A stretch of DNA of 64,000 nucleotides from the NCBI RefSeq assembly GCF_000331245.1, contig NZ_ANFZ01000005.1, forward strand, positions 1 through 64,000, given 5' to 3'. Below are positions 16,969-26,017 of this stretch, in pieces. Source of the stretch: Blastomonas sp. AAP53. Lineage in GTDB: Bacteria; Pseudomonadota; Alphaproteobacteria; Sphingomonadales; Sphingomonadaceae. The notes under the pieces are model-generated. The model was not told the origin of the DNA and did no database searches. It saw nothing but the letters and a program-made list of their open reading frames with translations. A program made the translations under genes and the position numbers. The stretch's first letter is position 1, and every line of letters begins with the position of its first letter.

Positions 16969-17478
16969 TCAATCGTCCATCGGGCCGAAGCCCCTTTTCC
17001 AGATCAGCATCACCCGAGTGAATTCGCACACCACATCGCCGGTCTGGTTCTTGCCGATGGTCTTGATGGTGACGATGCCCTGGGTCGGGCGCTTCTCGCT
17101 CTCGCGCTTTTCCAGCACTTCGGATTCCGAATAGAGCGTATCGCCAGCAAACACCGGCTTGAGCAGCTTGATCTCTTTCCAGCCCAGATTGGCCACCGCC
17201 TTCTGGCTGACGTCCGACACGCTCTGCCCGGTCATGATCGCGACCGTCAGTGGCGATGCAACCAGGGGCTTGCCGAACTCTGTCTTGGCGGCGAAATGGG
17301 CATCGCAATGCGCCGGATGCTGGTTCATCGTCAGCAGCGAGAACCAGATATTGTCGTTCTCGGTGATCGTCCGGCCGGGACGATGTTCATAGACATCGCC
17401 CACCGCGAACTCTTCGAAAAAGCGGCCATAGGTTTCGCGGTAACGCTGCGGCCCTACCTCGGTGACACCATCACGCAT
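16969..17478 (-). CDS. MaoC-family hydratase/dehydratase
   Basis: This is a 169-residue hot-dog-fold protein. The MaoC pattern is visible in FFEEFAVGDVYEHRPGRTIT and in the hydratase motif DNIWFSLLTMNQHPAHCDAHFA, which carries the usual Asn/His positions. It probably hydrates an enoyl-CoA or a related unsaturated thioester, like mesaconyl-CoA hydratase homologues. It is divergent from the tandem hydrolase gene, with operator-like site 2 between them. Confidence 0.82.
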   Translation of the reverse strand: MRDGVTEVGPQRYRETYGRFFEEFAVGDVYEHRPGRTITENDNIWFSLLTMNQHPAHCDAHFAAKTEFGKPLVASPLTVAIMTGQSVSDVSQKAVANLGWKEIKLLKPVFAGDTLYSESEVLEKRESEKRPTQGIVTIKTIGKNQTGDVVCEFTRVMLIWKRGFGPMDD

Positions 17479-17581
17479 CGATCATTCCCCTTGAATTGCA
17501 CTGCAATTGAACTGCGCCGACTTGAACGGCCCTGCTCCCCTTGGTGGCAGCGCGGCGGCCAGATCATCGGGCGAGCGGGCG

Positions 17582-17597
17582 GTTATCCACCATGCGG
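17582..17597 (+). promoter_or_regulatory. operator-like motif, site 2
   Basis: GTTATCCACCATGCGG matches the shared motif with one change in the ACTATCC part. It lies in the divergent gap between the MaoC gene (start 105 bases away) and the hydrolase gene (start 57 bases away), and could serve both. Confidence 0.5.
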
Positions 17598-17653
17598 CCA
17601 GTTGCTGGCGGCGGCGGCTTTGCGGTGCAAAGGATTGGGGTAATCATCAGGCC

Positions 17654-19006
17654 ATGCGCATCACCCGACATTATCTCACCCTCGCCGGACGGCGCGTTCA
17701 TTACCGGATGTGCGGCGAGGGCCCGCCGGTGCTGCTGATCCACCAGAGCCCGCGATCGTCCGACGAATACCGCCAGGTGATGACGCAATGGGGCGAACGC
17801 TTCACCTGCATCGCGCCCGACTCGCCCGGCTTTGGCCAGTCCGATCCGCTGCCAATCGACCGCCCGACCACCGAAGACTTTGCCGACGCGATCCTTGCGT
17901 TCGCGCAAGCGGTGGGCTTCCATGGCATCGCGGCTTACGGCTTCCATTCGGGCGGCATCTTCCTGATGAATGCGCTCAAGCGGCACCCGGAGCGGTTCGT
18001 CGCGCTCGCGGTCGGCGGCTATCCGTGCTTCCACCCGCACGAGCTCGACGATGTCGGCGAGGCCTATCTGCGCCCCTTCCATCCCCAGCCTTATGGCGAG
18101 CATCTGTTGTGGGCGTGGAACAGGATGCTGGAGCAGAGCTGGTATTTCCCGTGGTACAAGCCCGAACAGGCGCGGCGCATGTCGGCCCCGCATGCCGACC
18201 CCATGGTGCTGCACCCGCAGGTGATGGACCTGCTCGCCTCGGGCGATGCCTATCGCCACGGCTATCGCGCCGCGCTCAGTGCGGGATATGACGTCCCGCC
18301 TGCGGACGCAGATGTCCCGCCCGCGCTGCTCTCCAGCTATTCCAGCGACCCGATGACGGCCCATATGGCGCGCTTCCCTGCATTGCCCACCGGGTGGAGC
18401 ACTGCCGAACAGCCCGATCCGGCGGCGCATTACAGCGCCAACGCCGACTGGCTGGCACAATATCCCGCGCCCGGCTTTGCGCCGGTGCAGGACAATGACC
18501 GGGGCTTTCTCTCGGTCCGGACCAATGCCTTCGACGGGCTGATCCACTGGCGCGGCCAGGGCGACGTGCTGCACCTGCCCGGACCAGGCCGTTCGCTCGA
18601 CCTGCTGCCCGAAGGCGTGCTGGCGATCGATCTGCCGGGCCACGGCCTGTCCGACCCCTGGCCAGGCGACCCGCCGCTCGACTGGGCAGACTGGCAGGCG
18701 GTCATCGATGCGGCCACCAGGGCGCTGGGCGCGCGCGAGGTCACCAGCGAGCCGCTGCTTCCCGGTGAACCAGAGCTGCTTTTCCCCGATCTGTCGCCCG
18801 ATCGCTATGGCAACCATCTGGTCAACGGCTGGGCGCTCTTGCGCGCCGGCCATGCATTTGCACCACGTTATGCCATCACGCGCGACACGATGACGCCGAT
18901 GGCGGAGGGGGCCATGGACGTCGATTGCCTGGCACGCGAGCATCTGGCGCTGATGCGGTCGAGCGCGGCCAGAGCGCTGCATCAGGCACGACTATCCACC
19001 AGGTGA
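17654..19006 (+). CDS. alpha/beta hydrolase with a second partial hydrolase unit
   Basis: This 450-residue cytoplasmic enzyme begins at MRITRHYLTLAGRRVHYR, the canonical first strand of the fold, so ATG 17654 is preferred over a longer form. The first unit has the oxyanion motif LLIHQSPRSS and the nucleophile elbow GFHSGG with Ser at about 99. The C-terminal 120 residues again read like the start of a hydrolase (LHLPGPGRSLDLLPEG, then AIDLPGHGLSDPWPG near residue 326) but have no second elbow. The protein looks like a fused or duplicated unit. It probably cleaves an ester, lactone or C-C bond in the pathway. Confidence 0.8.
   Translation: MRITRHYLTLAGRRVHYRMCGEGPPVLLIHQSPRSSDEYRQVMTQWGERFTCIAPDSPGFGQSDPLPIDRPTTEDFADAILAFAQAVGFHGIAAYGFHSGGIFLMNALKRHPERFVALAVGGYPCFHPHELDDVGEAYLRPFHPQPYGEHLLWAWNRMLEQSWYFPWYKPEQARRMSAPHADPMVLHPQVMDLLASGDAYRHGYRAALSAGYDVPPADADVPPALLSSYSSDPMTAHMARFPALPTGWSTAEQPDPAAHYSANADWLAQYPAPGFAPVQDNDRGFLSVRTNAFDGLIHWRGQGDVLHLPGPGRSLDLLPEGVLAIDLPGHGLSDPWPGDPPLDWADWQAVIDAATRALGAREVTSEPLLPGEPELLFPDLSPDRYGNHLVNGWALLRAGHAFAPRYAITRDTMTPMAEGAMDVDCLAREHLALMRSSAARALHQARLSTR
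18991..19006 (+). promoter_or_regulatory. operator-like motif, site 3
   Basis: ACTATCCACCAGGTGA matches the shared motif at most positions. It overlaps the last codons of the hydrolase gene and lies about 80 bases upstream of the amine-oxidase-like gene. Its overlap with coding sequence makes it weaker than the other copies. Confidence 0.42.
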
Positions 19007-19084
19007 ACACTGCTTGCGGTTTGCGCTGGTGCGCGGCCACGCACCCGGCATAGTGTCGCCTTCATTCAGCAGGAGGTCTGCCTT

Positions 19085-20548
19085 ATGTCGCGCCCGATCC
19101 TCACCGGCACCCGTCGTACGTTTCTTTCTGGGGCGGGCGCACTGTTTGCCACCTCTGCCGTTGCCAAGCCGGCCAAGGGCGCTGGCCAGCCCGAAAAGCT
19201 CGATGTCATCGTGGTGGGCACAGGCCTTGCCGGACTGAACGCGGCGCATGTCCTCGAAAGCCAGGGACTGAACGTCGCGGTGGTCGAGGCGAACGACCGC
19301 GTCGGCGGACGGCTGCGCACCGGCCATGCCGAAGGCTATACCGCCGAGCTGGGCGGCAGCGAGGTCGGCCCGCTCTATGGGCGGGTGCGCAACGCCTGCG
19401 CGCAGTTCAATGTCGGCCTGACCGAAGATGGCGGCAAGTCGACACCGTTCGTTCTGAACGTCGAGGGGCAGATGGTGCTGCCCAAGGATTGGGCGTCGTC
19501 GAACGTCAACCACACCATCGGTGCCGAGCGAGAAATCCTGCCCTTTCTCATCCAGAACCGGCTGTTCTTCGACTGGGTACCCTTCGAGGACCCGGCAGAC
19601 TGGCTGGAGACGAAATACCACGAACATGACATGTCGGCCGCTGCCTATATGCGCGCCAGGGGCGTGTCGGAAGCGGCGATCCGGCTGGCCGATATCGATC
19701 TGAATGGCCCAAGCGTGCATTCGGTCTCTGCGATGAGCATTTTCCGCGATCTGGCGCGGCTGAAGGTGGAAGGTTTCAACGACCCCACCAAGCCGCAATA
19801 TGGCGCCGGCAACAACAGCAAGCGGCACTATATCGTCGGCGGATCGGACATGCTGCCCAAGGCGATGGCCGCTGCGCTCAAGGGCCGGGTGATGCTGAAT
19901 TCGCCGGTGTCGGCGATCGACCAGACGGAAGACGAGGTCGAGGTGCGACTGATGGGCGGCGAGCGGATGCGCGCGCGCTTTGTCGTGATGGCCGCTCCGT
20001 TCTCGGCGGTGCGCTATATCAACTTCACGCCTGGCCTGCCGACGGCGCAGGCCAACGCGGTACAGGGCGCGATCTATTCGGCCACCACGCAGTTCCACTT
20101 CCGCGTGCTGAAACCCTTCTGGGAAGCAGACGGCCTGCCCCCATCGATCTGGTCGGATCGCTTCTTCGAGCGCGCCTTCGTGATGGACAAGGGCGGCGCG
20201 CACGGGTCGCTGATCGTCTGGATGAACGGCGATGGTGCAACCCGGCTCGATGCGATGGACCTGCCGACGCAGCGCGCCTTCATCATGGCGGAGCTCGCCG
20301 CCGCGCGGCCCTCGACCGCAGGCGCGCTGGAGCCGCTGTTCGAATACAGCTGGGAGCGCAACCCGTTCGTCGGCGGTAACAAGCATTGCTTTGCTGCAGG
20401 CCAGGTCAAGATGTTCGCCAGGGAAATGGCGCTGCCGCATGGCCGCGTGCATTTTGCCGGAGAGCATCTGCGGCGGATGGAGCCGGGCATGGAATCGGCA
20501 ATGGAAACAGCGGAGATTGCGGCGCTTGAAATCCTTGAACGCGCATAA
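19085..20548 (+). CDS. Tat-exported flavin amine-oxidase-like oxidoreductase
   Basis: This 487-residue protein has a twin-Arg signal (TGTRRTFLSGAGALFATSAV). It has the FAD-binding GTGLAGLNAAHVLESQG and the family GG motif VVEANDRVGGRLRT. The C-terminal part HFAGEHLRRMEPGMESAME resembles the FAD-contacting end of monoamine oxidases. It would oxidise a C-N or C-C bond in the periplasm, possibly on a non-amine substrate. An AGGAGG site precedes the start. The serine hydrolase gene overlaps its 3' end. Confidence 0.85.
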   Translation: MSRPILTGTRRTFLSGAGALFATSAVAKPAKGAGQPEKLDVIVVGTGLAGLNAAHVLESQGLNVAVVEANDRVGGRLRTGHAEGYTAELGGSEVGPLYGRVRNACAQFNVGLTEDGGKSTPFVLNVEGQMVLPKDWASSNVNHTIGAEREILPFLIQNRLFFDWVPFEDPADWLETKYHEHDMSAAAYMRARGVSEAAIRLADIDLNGPSVHSVSAMSIFRDLARLKVEGFNDPTKPQYGAGNNSKRHYIVGGSDMLPKAMAAALKGRVMLNSPVSAIDQTEDEVEVRLMGGERMRARFVVMAAPFSAVRYINFTPGLPTAQANAVQGAIYSATTQFHFRVLKPFWEADGLPPSIWSDRFFERAFVMDKGGAHGSLIVWMNGDGATRLDAMDLPTQRAFIMAELAAARPSTAGALEPLFEYSWERNPFVGGNKHCFAAGQVKMFAREMALPHGRVHFAGEHLRRMEPGMESAMETAEIAALEILERA

Positions 20549-21716
20549 GGCCTTCGCGGCGCTGGCCCTGCTGGCCATTGCGACAGCGGCGACGCCGGAG
20601 AACGATGCGACCTATCGCGCGCGCTTTGCCGCGTTCATGGCGAACCCTGCGCAGTTCGATTACAGCCCGATGGAAGCGGTGCCCGGCGCCCCGCGTCTGC
20701 GCCCCCTGGTCGCGGCGCGGACCTCCGGCATCACCGCTGCCGCGCTGGACGAGGCGGCACGCTATGCCGAGGCCAACCGGTCGAGCGCGTTGCTCGTCTG
20801 GCGCGATGGCAGGCTGGAGGCCGCGCGCTATTTCGGCAGCACCACGCGCGATACGCCGCTGGTGGCCAAGTCGCTCGCCAAGCCGCTGACCGCGATCGCG
20901 ATCGGCCGCGCGATCATGCTGGGCAGGATCAAGGGGCTCGATCAGCCGATCGCCGATTTCATTCCCGAACTGGCGGGCACGCCCAAGGCGGCTATCCGGG
21001 TGCGGCATCTGCTCGACATGCGCTCTGGCCTGCTTGACCAGGGCTATTCGCCCGACCCCGACCACCCCTGGAACCGCGCGTATCTGGACCCGGATCACGG
21101 CAATTACATCGTCAGCAGCTATCCGCTGACCGATCCACCGGGCACGCGCTATGCCTATGCCAATGCGCCGAGCGAGCTGGTCGCGCTGGTCATCGAGCGC
21201 GCGACCGGACGGCGCTATTCGGAGTTCATCAGCACCGAAGTGCTCGCGCCTCTGGGCGCTGCGGGCGGAGAGGTGTGGATCAACCGGCCGCAGGGCCTCG
21301 CGCATTCGGGCTGCTGCATCACGCTGCCCGCCGAGACCTGGATGAAGCTCGCGATCCTGCTGCTCGATGACGGCAAGGCCGACGGCACGCGCCTGCTGCC
21401 CAAGGGCTATGTCCGCGCGATGCGCACCGGCACGCCGCAGAACCCCAATTTCGGCCTCGGTATCTGGCTGGGCGAGCCCTATCGCGAGCGGCGCGGCTTC
21501 GGCGCACCGCGCACGTTGGGACCACAGGTGCTGCATTCGGAACCCTATCTCGACCCCGAGACGTTCCTGTTCGACGGCAACAGCAATCAGACGGTGCATA
21601 TCAGCCCGCGCCACCGGCTGATCGTGCTGCGCATGGGCGAAACCCCGCCCAAGACCCCGGAATGGGACAACGCGAAGCTGCCCAACCTGCTGATCCGGGG
21701 TCTCAAGGCGCGCTGA
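20535..21716 (+). CDS. exported serine hydrolase (class C beta-lactamase fold)
   Basis: This protein of about 393 residues belongs to the penicillin-binding/esterase EstB-like group. SLAK (Ser about 113, Lys about 116, in LVAKSLAKPLTAIAIG) is the nucleophile motif, and YAYANAPSELVALVIERATG contains the Tyr-x-Asn motif. The start is a probable TTG at 20535, giving a signal peptide NAHKAFAALALLAIATAATP. No ATG is available, and the longer open frame upstream only shadows the previous gene. It overlaps that gene by 14 bases, so it is co-translated with it. It probably acts as an esterase or lactonase in the periplasm. Confidence 0.78.
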   Translation: MNAHKAFAALALLAIATAATPENDATYRARFAAFMANPAQFDYSPMEAVPGAPRLRPLVAARTSGITAAALDEAARYAEANRSSALLVWRDGRLEAARYFGSTTRDTPLVAKSLAKPLTAIAIGRAIMLGRIKGLDQPIADFIPELAGTPKAAIRVRHLLDMRSGLLDQGYSPDPDHPWNRAYLDPDHGNYIVSSYPLTDPPGTRYAYANAPSELVALVIERATGRRYSEFISTEVLAPLGAAGGEVWINRPQGLAHSGCCITLPAETWMKLAILLLDDGKADGTRLLPKGYVRAMRTGTPQNPNFGLGIWLGEPYRERRGFGAPRTLGPQVLHSEPYLDPETFLFDGNSNQTVHISPRHRLIVLRMGETPPKTPEWDNAKLPNLLIRGLKAR

Positions 21717-21725
21717 CCTGAGCGC

Positions 21726-22739
21726 CTATTTCTTGTGGATATACCCTGCGGTTTCGGGCGGAACCTGCTCGGCATAATGTTCAAGCGTACCGATGACGCC
21801 AAGGTCCGGGCCGTCCTGCGGCTCTTCGAACAGATCGGGCCGATCGCGTTCGACGCGCTTGCGCACTGCGACGGGTACATCGTCCATGCCGCCGGTGATC
21901 TTGTAGGTATGCATCCGCCCCATCAGCACGCCATCGACCCCGCTCTGCCCCATCTTCATCCACGGCCACCACGGTGCCTGGCGCATGAAGCCGCCGGTAT
22001 AAGGGGCAGACGCCACGTCGCGGTCGTCGATCGCCGCGCGCGGCGTGAACAGCGTGAAATGCTCGGACGGGTTGACGCGGGCACCGGTCGAAGCCTTGGG
22101 CCAGCCTGCGGGCGTCACCGGATTGGTGTATTCGTGCGCATAATCCCAGCCCAGCAGATACTGGTCGCCGATCGCCTGCCAGGGCAAGCGATAGGGCTCG
22201 CCTGCGCCGCCCCCCTTCTTCTCCCCGGCGCCGATGTCGTTGTTGACCGTCTCACCATCGCCGACCTTGAACACCTTGCGGGTGAGGCCCAGCGTGCCGC
22301 GAAACTTGTCGTTGAGGAAGTTGAACACCTCCACCCGCTCACCGGTCCACGGATTGTCCCAGTGATCGAGGATCTCGCCGGTCGCAAGGTCGGTGAAATA
22401 GCCGCATTCCTTGCCGATCACGCGCACGCTGCCGTCGGGCTGGATGGCGTTGCGGATGTTGCCGAAGCCGCAATAGCCGAACACAGGCTTGGCGCGGTTG
22501 GCGCCGACGATGGCATATTGCACGCCCTGATAACCCGAGAGCACTGCCTTGTCGCCGATCGTGCCCCACATCTTGGCGAAGCCGTAAAGGTTTTCGCGCG
22601 GGTCCATGATGTCGAGCGGGCGGATATTGCCGCCCTTGGCCAAGGCCACGCCGGGCAACGCCGCTGCGCTCGCCAGCCCCGCCATTCCGCCAAACAGCGT
22701 CCGGCGCGAAATGCTCGCGCACACCGATTCATAGATCAT
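21726..22739 (-). CDS. DUF1838 family protein, Tat-exported (paralogue 1)
   Basis: This 337-residue protein has a twin-Arg signal (ASISRRTLFGGMAGLASAAA). It carries the DUF1838 signature segments DLATGEILDHWDNPWTGE and WWPWMKMGQSGVDG. ATG 22739 begins the Tat signal; a longer frame reaching 22835 runs into the upstream aldehyde dehydrogenase gene. No catalytic function is established for the family. Two more members occur in this cluster. It lies 25 bases downstream of the aldehyde dehydrogenase gene on the same strand. Confidence 0.82.
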   Translation of the reverse strand: MIYESVCASISRRTLFGGMAGLASAAALPGVALAKGGNIRPLDIMDPRENLYGFAKMWGTIGDKAVLSGYQGVQYAIVGANRAKPVFGYCGFGNIRNAIQPDGSVRVIGKECGYFTDLATGEILDHWDNPWTGERVEVFNFLNDKFRGTLGLTRKVFKVGDGETVNNDIGAGEKKGGGAGEPYRLPWQAIGDQYLLGWDYAHEYTNPVTPAGWPKASTGARVNPSEHFTLFTPRAAIDDRDVASAPYTGGFMRQAPWWPWMKMGQSGVDGVLMGRMHTYKITGGMDDVPVAVRKRVERDRPDLFEEPQDGPDLGVIGTLEHYAEQVPPETAGYIHKK

Positions 22740-22764
22740 CGCATTGTCCTTTGGTGGGCGGCGG

Positions 22765-24267
22765 TCAGATGACCGCGCAGACGGTTTTCCATTCGAGATA
22801 GCTGTCGAGCGCGGCGCGGCCGCTGTCGCGGCCATGGCCCGATTGCTTGATGCCGCCGATCGGCAGCGCCGCGTCGTACATCAGGTGGCAGTTGATCCAG
22901 ACCGTGCCCGCCTCGATTGCATCGGCCATGCGGTGCGCGTGGCTGAGCGATTGCGTCCAGACGCTGGCGGCAAGCCCGTAATCGCTGTCGTTGGCTGCCG
23001 CGATCACCGCATCGGCGTCGTCGAATTCCTGCGCGACCAGCACCGGCCCGAACACCTCTTCGCGCACGATCGGCATGTCGGGGGTGACATCGGTGATCAC
23101 CGTGGGCTGCATGAACGTGCCCGCATCGCCAAAGCGTTCGCCGCCAGTGAGCACCGTTGCCCCGCCATCGCGCGCGGCCTGGACGAAGCCCTCGACCCGC
23201 TCGGCTTGCAGCCGCGACACCAGCGGCCCCATCTGCGTTGCGGGATCAAGCCCGTGCCCGGCCACCAGCCCCTGCGCATAGGCAGCGACGCCCTTGAGCA
23301 GCGCATCCCGAATCGCGCTGTGCACATACAACCGCGATCCCGCGACGCACACCTGGCCGCCGTTGAAGAAGATCGCGTTGGCAACGCCGGGGATGGCAAG
23401 GTCGAGATCGGCATCGGGCATCACGATCATCGGCGACTTGCCGCCGAGCTCGAGGCTGACCCGCTTCAAATTGCCCTTCGCGGCATCGATGATCGCACGA
23501 CCCGTCTGGGTAGAACCGGTGAACGCGATCTTGTCGACCTTGGGGTGCGCCGCGAGCGCCGCCCCCGCCTCTCCGCCCAGCCCGGTGACGATGTTGAGCA
23601 CGCCAGCGGGAACGCCCGCCTCCATCAGCAGTTCGCCCAGCCGCAGCGCCGAGAGCGAGGTGTTCTCCGCCGGCTTGAGCACGATGGTGCAGCCCGCCGC
23701 CAATGCAGGCGCGAGCTTCATCGCGGTCAGCACAAGCGGCGAGTTCCAAGGCACGATCGCGCCGACCACGCCCACGGGCTCGCGCTTTGTCCAGGTCGCC
23801 ATCTTCTTGCCCGCAGGCTGGTAATCGATCGACGATTCGATCGTCTGGCCCTCGATCGCCATCGCCTGGCCTGCGAAAAAGCGGAACTGGTTGACCGCGC
23901 CAGGGATCTCCGCCCAGCGCCCAACGAACAGCGGCTTGCCCTGATCGAGCGTCTCGATCTCGGCGAGCTCGTCAATATGCGCCTCGATCAGGTCGGCAGC
24001 CGCCCACAGAATCTTCGCGCGACCCAGCGGCGTCGTCGCCTTCCACCCGGCCAGCGCCGCGCGCGCCGCTGCGACCGCCGCATTGATCTCGGCTACCCCG
24101 CCGCGCGGCAGCACGCCGATCTGTTCGCCCAAAGCCGGGTCGAGCGTCGCGAAAGTCTCGCCCCCCTCGCCCGACCATTCACCATCGATCAGCAACCCCT
24201 GCCCTTGGCCTCTGCGGGCGAGAAAGGCGGTGACGCTGGGGGAAAGCGGGGGTCGGGCAAAGGCCAT
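22765..24267 (-). CDS. NAD(P)-dependent aldehyde dehydrogenase
   Basis: This 500-residue protein has full family length. The catalytic Glu is at about 273 in LELGGKSPMIV and the nucleophile Cys at about 307 in FNGGQVCVAGSR; the 34-residue spacing is the usual one. EPVGVVGAIVPWNSPL is the family N-box. It would oxidise an aldehyde intermediate to the acid in the cytoplasm. It is divergent from the FAD oxidase gene with operator-like site 4 between them, and is followed by the DUF1838 gene. Confidence 0.92.
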   Translation of the reverse strand: MAFARPPLSPSVTAFLARRGQGQGLLIDGEWSGEGGETFATLDPALGEQIGVLPRGGVAEINAAVAAARAALAGWKATTPLGRAKILWAAADLIEAHIDELAEIETLDQGKPLFVGRWAEIPGAVNQFRFFAGQAMAIEGQTIESSIDYQPAGKKMATWTKREPVGVVGAIVPWNSPLVLTAMKLAPALAAGCTIVLKPAENTSLSALRLGELLMEAGVPAGVLNIVTGLGGEAGAALAAHPKVDKIAFTGSTQTGRAIIDAAKGNLKRVSLELGGKSPMIVMPDADLDLAIPGVANAIFFNGGQVCVAGSRLYVHSAIRDALLKGVAAYAQGLVAGHGLDPATQMGPLVSRLQAERVEGFVQAARDGGATVLTGGERFGDAGTFMQPTVITDVTPDMPIVREEVFGPVLVAQEFDDADAVIAAANDSDYGLAASVWTQSLSHAHRMADAIEAGTVWINCHLMYDAALPIGGIKQSGHGRDSGRAALDSYLEWKTVCAVI

Positions 24268-24342
24268 GCGGATGAAACTCCATCTATCTGTGTAGGACGC
24301 TAGAAAATCGCGCTCGCCATGTCATCATTTCGAGGCCATCAA

Positions 24343-24358
24343 CCGCAAGGCGGATAGA
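24343..24358 (-). promoter_or_regulatory. operator-like motif, site 4
   Basis: Read on the minus strand this is TCTATCCGCCTTGCGG, matching the shared motif at all but the first base. It sits near the middle of the 168-base divergent gap between the aldehyde dehydrogenase (start 24267) and FAD oxidase (start 24436) genes, well placed to control both. Confidence 0.58.
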
Positions 24359-24435
24359 TCGGCAATGGCCCGTGTCGGCCAGACCATCAACATGGTCGAA
24401 CGACAGCGGACCAGCCAGGGAGCCACGGACTGTTT

Positions 24436-25986
24436 ATGGGGGATGAAATCACCGGTTTGCCGCAGGCACTGGCGCGTGCGCTTGGGGCGGCCCAGGTGCT
24501 GACCGGGCCGGACCAGCTGGCCTTCTATTCGCACGACGTCTTTACCCAGGGCGCAGAGGCTCTGTGCATCGTACGGCCTGTCGATATCGCAGGCGTACAG
24601 GCGGCAGCGCGGCTGTGCGCCGAGGCGAGGGTCGCGATGGTCCCGCGCGGCGGCGGCGCCTCCTATTCGGATGGCTATCTGACCGATCGCCCGCATGTGC
24701 TGTTCGATCTCTCCGCGCTGCAGACCATCGACATCGATACCGCCAACGCCTGCGTCCGCGTTGGTGCAGGCGTAATCTGGGCGGCGCTCAAGGCCGCGCT
24801 CGATCCGCTTGGTTTGCGCACGCCCTTCTGGGGCCCGTTCTCGGGGATTGCCGCGACCGTCGGCGGCAGCATGAGCCAGAACACGATCAGCCATGGCAGC
24901 GGCGCGCACGGCATCTCCGCGCAATCTTTGATCGGGATGGAAGTCGTCCTCGCCGATGGCAGCGTGATGAACACCGGCGTCAGCAACGCCACCCGCCACT
25001 ATGGCCCTGACATGACCGGGCTGTTCACTGGCGATTGCGGGGCGCTGGGCCTCAAGGTCGCGATCACGCTGCCGTTGATCGCCACGCGCCCCGCGCACGA
25101 CACCGCCAGCTTCGCCTTTGCCGATTTCGCCAGCTATCACCGTTCGGTGAGCGCCATCGCGCGTGAGGGACTGGACGAGAACCATTTCAGCATCGATCAG
25201 GCTCTGTCGCAGGGCCAGATCGCGCGATCCGAAGGGACGGCTGCGCGGCTGAACATTGCGCGCAACGTGATGCGCGCTGCACCCAACCCTGTCTCGGGCC
25301 TGCTCCAGCTGGGCAAGATGGCGCTGGCAGGCGAAGCCGAAATGCGCGAGGCCCAGTACAGCTGCCATGTCATCGTCGAGGGCGTCGACAAGGCCGATGT
25401 CGCGTCGCGCCTGAGCCGCATCCGCACGCTGATGACCGCCGAGGGGCAGGAAATCGCCGACACCGCCGCCGCGTTCGTGCGCTCGATGCCGTTTGCGCCG
25501 CTGTTCAACGTGCTGGGGCCGAAGGGCGAACGCTGGGTGCCGCTGCACGGCATCTTTTCGCACACCGCTGCCGACACCTTTCACGATGCCTTCACGAAGT
25601 TCCTCGACCAGCAAAAGGCCGAGATGGACCGCCATGGCCTGTGGACCGGCACGATGTTCAGCTCCATCGGCGGGCATGGCTTGCTCTACGAGATCGCGAT
25701 CTACTGGCCCGATGCGGTGACGCCGTATCACCGCGAAGTGCTGGGCGCAGACTATCTGGCGACGATCCCGTCCTATCCCGACAATCCGCAAGCGCGCGCC
25801 TATGCGCACAGGTTCAAGGCGGATCTGGTTGACCTGATGCAGGCGCATGGCGCTGCCCACTTCCAGATCGGGCGGGCCTATCCGTATCTCGAGCGGCTGG
25901 ACCCTTCGGCGCGCGCGCTGATACAGGCGACCAAGGCCGCGCTCGACCCGCACAACCTGATGAACCCCGGCGTGCTGGGGCTCTGA
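24436..25986 (+). CDS. FAD-linked oxidase (VAO/PCMH family)
   Basis: This 516-residue flavoprotein has the PCMH-type FAD domain: VAMVPRGGGASYSDGYLTDR at about residues 66-85, then FDLSALQTIDID and GAGVIWAALKAAL. It ends in the typical DPHNLMNPGVLG. Its closest general resemblance is to vanillyl-alcohol oxidase/4-cresol dehydrogenase or the GlcD-like group. It would oxidise an alcohol, phenol side chain or hydroxy acid. Cytochrome c at 43.5 kb might be an electron acceptor, but nothing proves it. It is first in a run of four plus-strand genes. Confidence 0.85.
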   Translation: MGDEITGLPQALARALGAAQVLTGPDQLAFYSHDVFTQGAEALCIVRPVDIAGVQAAARLCAEARVAMVPRGGGASYSDGYLTDRPHVLFDLSALQTIDIDTANACVRVGAGVIWAALKAALDPLGLRTPFWGPFSGIAATVGGSMSQNTISHGSGAHGISAQSLIGMEVVLADGSVMNTGVSNATRHYGPDMTGLFTGDCGALGLKVAITLPLIATRPAHDTASFAFADFASYHRSVSAIAREGLDENHFSIDQALSQGQIARSEGTAARLNIARNVMRAAPNPVSGLLQLGKMALAGEAEMREAQYSCHVIVEGVDKADVASRLSRIRTLMTAEGQEIADTAAAFVRSMPFAPLFNVLGPKGERWVPLHGIFSHTAADTFHDAFTKFLDQQKAEMDRHGLWTGTMFSSIGGHGLLYEIAIYWPDAVTPYHREVLGADYLATIPSYPDNPQARAYAHRFKADLVDLMQAHGAAHFQIGRAYPYLERLDPSARALIQATKAALDPHNLMNPGVLGL

Positions 25987-26017
25987 TCCTCCCTCAAGCC
26001 ATTCGCAAAGGCAGACG

